Shown one piece after another: positions 8,906 to 15,934 of a stretch of 64,000 bases of DNA. The translations under genes were made by a program, and so were the position numbers. The notes beneath the pieces are model-generated. The model made no database searches. It was not told the origin of the DNA and was given only the letters and a program-made list of their open reading frames with translations. Positions within the stretch are counted from its first letter, which is position 1; each line of letters begins with the position of its first letter. Source of the DNA: Syntrophorhabdaceae bacterium (GTDB lineage: Bacteria > Desulfobacterota > Syntrophorhabdia > Syntrophorhabdales > Syntrophorhabdaceae); contig DASXUJ010000088.1 of the NCBI GenBank assembly GCA_036504895.1, positions 1 through 64,000 on the forward strand. Reading direction: 5' to 3'.

Positions 8906-11870
8906 ATCTAGTCCCCTTGAAATCAATAACGAAATTTGCTCCCCGAAGCCTGCAGAAGCGGTTTTCGGTCGCATATCTGATCGTATGACCTCCTGCGGCT
9001 AGATTAGCACGGCAGAGGTAGAGGCCGACTCCTCGCCCACCGCGAATTTTTCTGGTAAAGAAAAGGGTAAACAGATTCTTTAGGTCGTCCTTCTCTACAC
9101 CGGGGCCGTCGTCGGCTACGACCACTTTTCCATCAATTATATCAAGTAAGATCTTTTTAGCACTTCCGCGTGACTGACTGACCCAATAAGCGGCATTATT
9201 AACTAAGTTGATAAAAACTGGAAAGATCCGGGACGCCTGTTCGTATACGCTAAATTTAAGAAATTCCGAAGTAGCGGTAAGAGAAATGTCTCGTCGTTCA
9301 AGAGATTCCCCCATAAATTCCTCGACATAATCAATGATTTTCTTCCCATCAATCCAATTTTTGGCTTTCTCACCCGAAAGCTTCAATGGAGAAAGGAAGC
9401 GGAGCCGATCAACCAGCGCATTGTGCGCGGAGCGGACCATCTCAAACGTTGGATTAACTCTTGCGGTCTCTGACAAATGTTCCAAACCTCGCGAAATAGT
9501 CATTTCGAGACCTTCAATTTCGTGACCTATAATTTCCACCGTTATGCCTAATTGCGCCAAAGCATTCAACCGATCGATTTCTTGACGCAAATCTGCCGAT
9601 TGTTCCATAGTAAAGGTGAGCATAGTCTCAATATCTATGCTTTCCTGCAAGCTTTTCAAAGTTGCAACATATGGTTCGAAAAGATCTGAATTTTCGCGGT
9701 CTTGCTTCTCCCTCTCAAGTTCAAGCTTATCGAGAACCTGACCGAGAGTTGTTCGGCCGTGTTCCAAGTCATCGAGCAACGGTAACATTTTGCTGTGGTA
9801 GCGCTTGTTCCTATCATCAATTAAGTCCGAAATTCGTTTGATCTCACTGCTCAGAATATCTTTTGTTTCAGCGGCCCATTTTCTAAGTCGGTTTTGCAAG
9901 TAAACAGCATTCCGACTAATCTCAGAGTACGCTACGTCTTTAGATGATTTCGGTTTAATTTTTTCCAGTCGATGAGAGACGGAGACGGTGAGCCTGGCAA
10001 TAAGATCACCGGAAAGGCTATCATGGCTCTTAAAATCTCTATAATCTGATTCCATCGTTCCCAAGACATTGGGTGCCGGGCCAAGTGCAAGCTGCGCTCG
10101 ATGTTCCTTCAGTTCTAATAGGCGCCGTCTTATAGCCAGCAACTCCACCTCGGTTGTAGGCAATGAATCGGCCTGAGCTGTCATTGCCAGTTGAGTAAGT
10201 TCGCGTTCTACTAATTGTATCTCAGGCAGATTAGTCATTAAGCGAGCACGAAATTCTCTTTTTCTTCGCGCTTTAAGCTTCGTTTGCGCTTCCTCGGCCT
10301 TCTGTTTTGCGTAATTTTCTTGAATTTCCGGAAGCACTTGATCCCTTATATTTGAATTGGTCCCATAAAAACGCCGCGCACTTTCCTTCAGAATATTTAT
10401 AATAATATCGCGAAATACTTTTGCTGCTTTGTTATCAATGATACCCTCACGACCTGCTTTATCGCGTAAATTGGGATTCTCCTGCCTAGTCAGCGCTACG
10501 CGACCAAAAAGACGCCGATAAGACCAGAATTCCCGTCCAAAATGTTTCGTTCTGCGTAACTCAATTTCAAAGAAATCATTATCTTCACGTCCATAGGGCA
10601 TGACACGAAGGCCATTTCTATAGACCAAGAATCCTCCGTATTTGATTGCCTGTTCCATGAGTTTTGCATGCACTTCGGCTGGATGGGTTGTGTTGTCGAT
10701 CCGTTGCTCAAACGTACCAATCCTTAGATGGAATGAACCTACTCGCGAATCCGAACGAGTGGGCACCGCATACGCAGGATTGATGATTATCTCACCTTCG
10801 AGCCATTTACCGAAGACCCTAACTTTTCCCCGAAAAATTCCATTAATATCAATTTCGCCTTCAAGAACGTGCTCCAGTTCCTCAAGATTTTCGTAATCGA
10901 ATTCTCGTTCATCTGAGATAATGGGGCGACTTAACGAACCCTCCCAAGCGGTAACAGAATACCTAAAATCATCCGCTCCGAAATATGTCACCGCCTCATG
11001 AGGATCAACAAAAGGGTCAGTGAAGTTCGACAGCGTTTGGAAAAGTTTATCTTTTGCACTTTGGAGCGCATCCCCTTCGGTTGCGGTCGCGGTTCCATAT
11101 AACTGTGCCTCCAGATCGTACGTAATATTGGCCATGAGCATTGCCGTTCCATGCGAAGACGCATTCGCCCAAACCGGCCAGTTCTCAAGATGTCTTTCAG
11201 TAAAGGTTGTCGCAATTAAAGTCTCTTCTATGGCCGCCTTAGTAGAAGGTCGCCCTTCTTTTTTTTCTAAGGCATCATATATTTCCCATCCAGATACAAT
11301 TCGTTCATCGCGAGCTCCGTCATTCCCGTTCCCCCATATGTTGCCCATCATTTTGTCGAATAAAATTCCGATGTGCATCCACACGTCATTCTTTTCATCG
11401 AATTCTACAACCGGTATTTCAATGTCCTGCAGGTAGAGGAATGGATTCTCAAAAAGACGCCAGTCAATAAGAGCAGCGACGAAAGATGTATTTTTGCGTT
11501 TTGAAACTAGAAAAAGTAGTGAACCGAGATAGGCTGATGAAAGACGACCTATCCCCTTTTGGCCTTGTTTTTCTCTATGAGGTAGACCATTGCGATCATC
11601 CGCTGGTACATCTAAATCATATGCCTTCGATTCTGTGCCAACTACAAGCCATTTTTCTACGAATTCCTGATAGCTCATGCCAAACCCGTTATCAAAAATG
11701 GCTGCTATGGGCACATTTCCATCAAGAATGTGCAGAGATGCTTCGCGAGCATATGCATCGTAGGCATTTTTCCAGAGTTCGGAAATTGCGGTAGGACAAT
11801 CAGCAATCTGTTCGCGACCGAGATGATCGATGGTTCTTGCCCTAGTTTTAAACGCTATTGATTCGACCAT
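8898..11870 (-). CDS. Dual GHKL ATPase: MutL/MORC-like N-terminus plus histidine kinase-like C-terminus
   Basis: The 990-aa protein has two Bergerat-fold modules. The first has ELWKN (Glu31, Asn35), DNGFGM (Asp60) and GQKGIGRL (103-110), as in MutL/Hsp90/MORC-type ATPases. The middle (about 510-770) is helical and charged, probably coiled coil. The second resembles a sensor kinase: an H-box-like GHEIEGL with His783, then INLVNNAAYW (about 887-895), DDGPGV (920-925), FTLFFTRK and GGRGVGLYL. GHKL proteins of the MutL/MORC type are known from comparative genomics to occur in restriction-modification neighbourhoods. Here it lies 8 bases after the cytosine methyltransferase gene and overlaps the receiver-protein gene. 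No membrane segment is seen, so it should be cytosolic. Confidence 0.8.
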   Translation of the reverse strand: MVESIAFKTRARTIDHLGREQIADCPTAISELWKNAYDAYAREASLHILDGNVPIAAIFDNGFGMSYQEFVEKWLVVGTESKAYDLDVPADDRNGLPHREKQGQKGIGRLSSAYLGSLLFLVSKRKNTSFVAALIDWRLFENPFLYLQDIEIPVVEFDEKNDVWMHIGILFDKMMGNIWGNGNDGARDERIVSGWEIYDALEKKEGRPSTKAAIEETLIATTFTERHLENWPVWANASSHGTAMLMANITYDLEAQLYGTATATEGDALQSAKDKLFQTLSNFTDPFVDPHEAVTYFGADDFRYSVTAWEGSLSRPIISDEREFDYENLEELEHVLEGEIDINGIFRGKVRVFGKWLEGEIIINPAYAVPTRSDSRVGSFHLRIGTFEQRIDNTTHPAEVHAKLMEQAIKYGGFLVYRNGLRVMPYGREDNDFFEIELRRTKHFGREFWSYRRLFGRVALTRQENPNLRDKAGREGIIDNKAAKVFRDIIINILKESARRFYGTNSNIRDQVLPEIQENYAKQKAEEAQTKLKARRKREFRARLMTNLPEIQLVERELTQLAMTAQADSLPTTEVELLAIRRRLLELKEHRAQLALGPAPNVLGTMESDYRDFKSHDSLSGDLIARLTVSVSHRLEKIKPKSSKDVAYSEISRNAVYLQNRLRKWAAETKDILSSEIKRISDLIDDRNKRYHSKMLPLLDDLEHGRTTLGQVLDKLELEREKQDRENSDLFEPYVATLKSLQESIDIETMLTFTMEQSADLRQEIDRLNALAQLGITVEIIGHEIEGLEMTISRGLEHLSETARVNPTFEMVRSAHNALVDRLRFLSPLKLSGEKAKNWIDGKKIIDYVEEFMGESLERRDISLTATSEFLKFSVYEQASRIFPVFINLVNNAAYWVSQSRGSAKKILLDIIDGKVVVADDGPGVEKDDLKNLFTLFFTRKIRGGRGVGLYLCRANLAAGGHTIRYATENRFCRLRGANFVIDFKGTRYE

Positions 11871-11878
11871 TCTATCCC

Positions 11879-13012
11879 TTATGTACCATTTGATAAATTC
11901 TGCGATAATCCTTTTTGGAGCCCCAGCAGAATGTTGCTAAGCAAAACCTCTCCAAGCTTAATGGGCACTGCATTCCCAATCTGCTCTCCCGCAGCTATCA
12001 ACCCACCCTTAAATGTAAACCAATCTGGGAAAGTTTGAAAACGAGCCGCTTGTCGGATGGTAATCCCATGATGTTCCGTCGGATGGACGAACCTTCCTTT
12101 GGATGGATTTACACAAGCCGTTGTCATGGTGGGCCCTGGTTGTAAGGGGTTTATCCTCCCGTACACGTCTTTATGTCCAGTATGATTTTTGTGACACGGC
12201 AAAGTACGTTTCGACTGAAGGCGACTTCCTCCATTTAATGGAGTTGACCTAAATAAATCAACAATTTCCAATGAATGCGTCATATGATAATTGTTCATAT
12301 CCCCCGGTGGTGGAGGCGTTGTGAAAATGTCTCTTGCCATTTGCCAAGGCTTTAACCGAGGATTTTCCCTTCTGGCCTTTTCGTTGCCACAGGTCGGTGA
12401 TGGTGGCCAAGTTGTACCGAATGGAACATCATTCCTCACCCCTAGGATAAAAACACGTTTTCTGCGTTGAGGTACTCCAAAGTCCCTTGCATCCAAAATT
12501 ACTGGATCATGAAGATAATAACCGGTCGTTCTAGCTTTTTCATAGAATTTATTCAGATATTCTTGATGACGAGGCCAGAGAATTCCGGGAACATTTTCCA
12601 TCAAAAAAACTTTGGGCTTCAGCCTATCTACAAATTCAAAGTATCGCAATATTAATTTATTTCTAGGATCATCAACACCGGCATCATTGAGTCGATGAAC
12701 GGAAAACCCTTGACAGGGTGGGCCACCCAAGACAATATCACAGCAGTTGCCTTCTGAAAAATGTTTTTTGGCAACAAAAGATGGGGAAACATCAAGTATG
12801 TCGCCGTATAGGCTAGGGATTTTGTTTGTTTTGATTAAATTATGTCTGTAGGTGTCACAGGCATGCCGGTTTTTCTCTATGGCAACCTGCACTTTGAGAC
12901 CGATATTCATTGCAGCAAGAGATAATCCTCCGGCACCTGCAAAAAGATCAATACAGCTGAAGTTCGTGTTCGTCAAATCTTCCGAACCTATAGAATGTAA
13001 GAAAAGTCTCAA
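11879..13012 (-). CDS. DNA (cytosine-5-)-methyltransferase
   Basis: The protein (up to 377 aa) carries the ordered C5-methyltransferase motifs: CIDLFAGAGGLS (motif I, SAM binding), GGPPCQGFS with the catalytic Cys100 (IV), MENVPG (VI), DFGVPQRRKRVF (VIII) and a C-terminal IGNAVP (X). The target-recognition region lies between VIII and IX; the target site cannot be read from it. The start is uncertain: TTG at 13012 has no clear ribosome-binding site, and TTG at 12976, just before the motif I region, has GGAAGA close upstream. It heads the island operon. No classical restriction enzyme gene is adjacent. Confidence 0.95.
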   Translation of the reverse strand: MRLFLHSIGSEDLTNTNFSCIDLFAGAGGLSLAAMNIGLKVQVAIEKNRHACDTYRHNLIKTNKIPSLYGDILDVSPSFVAKKHFSEGNCCDIVLGGPPCQGFSVHRLNDAGVDDPRNKLILRYFEFVDRLKPKVFLMENVPGILWPRHQEYLNKFYEKARTTGYYLHDPVILDARDFGVPQRRKRVFILGVRNDVPFGTTWPPSPTCGNEKARRENPRLKPWQMARDIFTTPPPPGDMNNYHMTHSLEIVDLFRSTPLNGGSRLQSKRTLPCHKNHTGHKDVYGRINPLQPGPTMTTACVNPSKGRFVHPTEHHGITIRQAARFQTFPDWFTFKGGLIAAGEQIGNAVPIKLGEVLLSNILLGLQKGLSQNLSNGT

Positions 13013-13068
13013 AATTCAGCTTATCATTAATACTATTCATTTATTGAATTCATGCATGTTTGTAACTT

Positions 13069-13085
13069 TGTACCATTTAGGTACA
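13069..13085. promoter_or_regulatory. Inverted repeat, candidate operator of the methylase operon
   Basis: TGTACC and GGTACA flank ATTTA about 57 bases upstream of the methyltransferase start. On the minus strand a TTGAAA lies just upstream of it, so the dyad could sit between the -35 and -10 sites. The assignment as an operator is inference; no controller protein gene is present. Confidence 0.35.
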
Positions 13086-13238
13086 TCGTTTTTCAAGGTT
13101 ATTTTCCACATACTCTCATTGAACTAATGGCACTCCCATGTAAAAAACGTTAAACCAATAATTAGTTTCTTGCTAAACCAGAAGAGTCGGACCTTGAAAT
13201 TTGAATTTCGTAATAATTTATCATTTGCAGGGCCGAAT

Positions 13239-13555
13239 AGCCAAACCCTCCCTACTCCTCCTGACACGCGGGCTTCGGGGGCGGTTCCTGGAGCGACTTG
13301 CGGAGTGGCTGGGGGCCCCTGCAGCGGAGGGTTCCGGTGACGGCGCAGCCGGCACGCGCGCCGGATAGGTGGATTGAACCCTACAAAACCAGCCGGTTTG
13401 CGAACGACCAATTTACCATGCTCCGAAGACATTCTGCGCACTGAGCGCGAGGAAGCCGAGAGCGTCTTGGGTCCAGCCAACGGAGCAGCCGGAGCGGAAG
13501 GAATTGCCCCCGGAGCCCGCGCGTCCCACTCACATCGCGCAAAACCCGACGCTGT
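13239..13555. repeat. ~315-bp direct repeat, copy A, upstream of fic
   Basis: This GC-rich block reappears at 15091-15402 in the same orientation, with more than 80% identity by eye. It begins AGCCAAACCCTCC and ends CGCGCAAAACCCGACGC. Its own ends are inverted copies: GCGGGCTTCGGGGG near 13268-13281 matches the complement of CCCCCGGAGCCCGC near 13507-13520, with pairing continuing inwards. It therefore looks like a non-coding mobile or REP/MITE-type element. Confidence 0.7.
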
Positions 13556-13606
13556 GGTATTGGTGGTAATTTTCGCGCTAGACCTCTTACCCTATCCCAG
13601 TCCCGA

Positions 13607-13642
13607 ATTATCTGCTAATACTAAAGCTTATTAGTAGATAAT
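13607..13642. promoter_or_regulatory. 36-bp dyad, fic-associated site 1
   Basis: ATTATCTGCTAATA at 13607-13620 and TATTAGTAGATAAT at 13629-13642 form 14-base arms with one mismatch and an 8-base spacer. Related dyads lie at about 13658-13688 and 15546-15580. It looks like a repressor-binding site. Confidence 0.6.
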
Positions 13643-13657
13643 TGGTAATTGTCGTGT

Positions 13658-13688
13658 TATACTAATACTAAAATTATTAGCAGATATT
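13658..13688 (+). promoter_or_regulatory. fic promoter -10 overlapped by dyad site 2
   Basis: A -10-like TATACT at 13658-13663 overlaps the left, degenerate half of a second dyad whose right half TATTAGCAGATA (13675-13686) is intact. Binding of a repressor here would block the fic promoter, whose start codon is 30 bases further on. No clear -35 is seen. Confidence 0.5.
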
Positions 13689-13718
13689 TAGCACTCGAAA
13701 ACCCGAAGGGAGTACAAG

Positions 13719-15047
13719 ATGAAGATTCCGGAAAAACCTCCGCTGAATTGGCGCAAATATATCTCTTCCGAGATTCTCGCCTCTCCCCCTCGTGCTCTGC
13801 AGGAGGCTATCCGGAAAGGCAATCGGGATTATATATATTGGGATAAGTTTAAGTATCTCGTACCGGAGGGAATTTCCCGTGAATCCGCCTGGGCGGCACT
13901 CAAGCTGTCCCGAACGCTCAACGCAAGGGACCTTCCCCTGGTAAACCGCGACACCAATAATAACTTCACCTATTGGCAGCCCGACCGCGTTCTGGAATAT
14001 CTTTATCAGATAAATCGGGATGCTTCGGGAGCTGTCATCACCGGGAATCTCGCGGTACAAGGGAGTGAAAGAAAACTGTTTCTTCTTAATTCGATCATGG
14101 AAGAGGCAATTGCCTCCAGTCAGATCGAGGGAGCCGTTACTACGACAAATCAGGCAAAGGAGATGCTTCAACGCGGCGAAAAACCAAAGGACCGGTCGCA
14201 GCAGATGATTTACAATAATTACGCGACCATATCGAGAATCAAAGACTTAATCGAATTTCCTGCATCCCCTGTCCTGCTCAAGGAGCTGCAGGAGTCGATG
14301 ACCAGGGATACTCTCGATAGTAAGGCCCATGCGGGAAGGTTCCGCACCGCATCGGACAAGCCCGTCTATGTCATGAATTTTCGTGGGGATATTCTCCACG
14401 TGCCTACGCCGCCCGAACATATTGAGGAGGAAATCGGAAAACTGTGCGACTTTGCCAACCGGGCTCTGGAGGAGTTCATCCATCCCGTCATCAAAGGTAT
14501 CGTTCTTCATTTCTGGCTCGCCTATATCCACCCCTTTCACGACGGGAACGGCAGGACAGCCCGAGCCTTGTTCTATTGGAACATGCTGCGAAATCATTAT
14601 CCTCTGTTTGAATATATTTCCATTTCAAAATCTATCCTTAGATCGCGCGCAGACTATTACCGGTCCTTTCTCTATTCCGAGACGGACGAAGGGGACATGA
14701 CTTATTTCATCGCCTTTAATCTCAAGACCATCTCTGCCGCCCTCGATCAGCTCCATGAATACCTTGAGCGGAAAGGAGTGGAAAGACAGGTTTCCGCCCG
14801 GGAGTTTTCCGCCTTCCCCGGCCTTAACCATCGGCAGCAGGAGGTCCTTCGGCGGGTACTCGAAGATCCGGGGGTTGAGATCACCCTCAAGGACCTCATG
14901 CAGACATACCACGTAGTGCATCAAACCGCACGCACGGATATTTTAGACCTCACCAATGCGAAGCTGCTCGAAAAAAAGGTAAGGGGAAAGAGGTTCTATT
15001 TTGTGGCAGCACAAGATCTGGCAGCCCGTCTGGCCCACGCTTCCTGA
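13719..15047 (+). CDS. Fic family protein (AMP-transferase) with C-terminal winged helix
   Basis: Fic enzymes transfer AMP or another nucleotide part from a nucleotide to a Ser/Thr/Tyr of a target protein. The 442-aa protein has an inhibitory-helix motif Ser133-x3-Glu137-Gly138 on the N-terminal side of the core (class II, self-inhibited) and a complete active-site loop His271-PFHDGNGRTAR282. The last ~80 residues (HRQQEVLRRVLED onward) look like a winged-helix DNA-binding domain. GGGAG lies 8 bases before the ATG. The gene has no antitoxin partner, consistent with the built-in inhibitory helix. Two dyads precede it and one follows, so it probably represses itself. Direct repeats on both sides suggest the gene came with, or between, repeat elements. 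Confidence 0.93.
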   Translation: MKIPEKPPLNWRKYISSEILASPPRALQEAIRKGNRDYIYWDKFKYLVPEGISRESAWAALKLSRTLNARDLPLVNRDTNNNFTYWQPDRVLEYLYQINRDASGAVITGNLAVQGSERKLFLLNSIMEEAIASSQIEGAVTTTNQAKEMLQRGEKPKDRSQQMIYNNYATISRIKDLIEFPASPVLLKELQESMTRDTLDSKAHAGRFRTASDKPVYVMNFRGDILHVPTPPEHIEEEIGKLCDFANRALEEFIHPVIKGIVLHFWLAYIHPFHDGNGRTARALFYWNMLRNHYPLFEYISISKSILRSRADYYRSFLYSETDEGDMTYFIAFNLKTISAALDQLHEYLERKGVERQVSAREFSAFPGLNHRQQEVLRRVLEDPGVEITLKDLMQTYHVVHQTARTDILDLTNAKLLEKKVRGKRFYFVAAQDLAARLAHAS

Positions 15048-15090
15048 CGTATCCCTGCGCTCCGCCATGTCGTGGAGTGGCACTAAAAAC

Positions 15091-15402
15091 AGCCAACCCT
15101 CCCCACTCCCCTGACGCGCGGGCTTCGGGGGTAATTCCTGGAGCGACTTGCGTAGTGGCTGGGGGACCCTGCAGCGAAGGGTTCCGGTGACGGCGTAGTC
15201 GGCACGCGCGCCGGATAGGTGGATCGGGCCGGACAGGACCAGCCGGGTTTGCGGCCGACCGATGTACCGCACTCACGAGACAATCTGCGCACTGAGCGCG
15301 AGGAGCCCGGGAGCGTCTTGGGTCCAGCCAACGGAGCAGGCGGAGCGGAAGGAATTGCCCCCGAAGCCCGCGCGTCCGCTCCCCACGCGCAAAACCCGAC
15401 GC
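15091..15402. repeat. ~312-bp direct repeat, copy B, downstream of fic
   Basis: This is the second copy of the block at 13239-13555, in the same orientation and with the same end sequences. It starts 43 bases after the fic stop. The inner region around 15225-15290 is the most diverged part. Like copy A it carries inverted ends and no credible gene. Confidence 0.7.
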
Positions 15403-15545
15403 AACGCCCTGTCCTTTGCCGTGGCCTACATGTCCTTTGCCGTGTCAGTTGCCGTGGTTGCTGTTGTGGCCTTCGCCATGGCCTTCGCGATCGTCTTCCC
15501 CGTGATTTTCACTTTTGACCTCTTCCCTATAACGGTCCGGCCCGA

Positions 15546-15580
15546 ATTATCTGCTAATGCTAAATCTATTAGCAGATAAT
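15546..15580. promoter_or_regulatory. 35-bp dyad, fic-associated site 3
   Basis: ATTATCTGCTAATG (15546-15559) and TATTAGCAGATAAT (15567-15580) form 14-base arms (one mismatch) around CTAAATC. It follows repeat copy B by about 140 bases, as site 1 follows copy A by about 50 bases. No gene start lies directly beside it, so it may simply have been copied with the repeat. The remaining 15403-15545 is compositionally odd (repeated GCCGTG/GCCTTCGC words) but shows no gene. Confidence 0.55.
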
Positions 15581-15632
15581 TAGCAATCGGCATAATCGAA
15601 GGGTCGGACCTGCCGTCGCTCCAACTTCACAT

Positions 15633-15672
15633 AGAAGGGCGGGAAAAGGATATATCCTTTTCCCGCCCTTCT
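15633..15672. terminator. 40-nt perfect palindrome between convergent genes
   Basis: AGAAGGGCGGGAAAAGG with three more bases pairs perfectly with its complement, giving 20-base arms centred at 15652/15653. It lies between the fic region (plus) and the small gene ending at 15734 (minus), where a two-way terminator is expected, although neither side has a strong T-run. Confidence 0.6.
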
Positions 15673-15733
15673 TACGTTTCTCACCTTTCCGGCTTTTGCT
15701 TCTTCTATTTCAGGTATCTTTTTTTTTGCGTCT

Positions 15734-15934
15734 TTACGTGATTCCCTCCAGCGCCTTCCCGAGGGCCTTATTCCCTTCGGCTATGCACTGCCTCGCCTTT
15801 TCCAGGCTCTCGGCTGCTGCCGTTTCTCCTGCTTTTTCCGCCCGTTCTTTCCATTTTCCGTATTCTTCGAGGTCGTAGCGGTTCTCTTCCATGAGCCGTT
15901 TCAGGACTATCCTCAGCTGCGCCTTATTCTCCAT
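15734..15934 (-). CDS. Small charged helical protein downstream of rmuC
   Basis: The 66-aa protein is rich in Glu, Lys and Ala and likely forms two helices (LRIVLKRLMEENRYDLEEY, then the Ala/Glu-rich half). There is no signal peptide or known domain. Its start overlaps the end of rmuC by 11 bases, implying translational coupling, and it is the last gene before the palindromic terminator. Function unknown. Confidence 0.6.
   Translation of the reverse strand: MENKAQLRIVLKRLMEENRYDLEEYGKWKERAEKAGETAAAESLEKARQCIAEGNKALGKALEGIT

Noticed and set aside
13239-13555. ORFs on both strands inside the fic-flanking repeats (Arg/Pro-rich products)
   Set aside because: Similar frames arise on both strands because the block is a palindrome; products are low complexity and the second copy breaks them.
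13239-15580. CRISPR or integron-like array from repeated blocks
   Set aside because: Only two large blocks and three dyads; no short regular repeat-spacer pattern and no cas or integrase gene.
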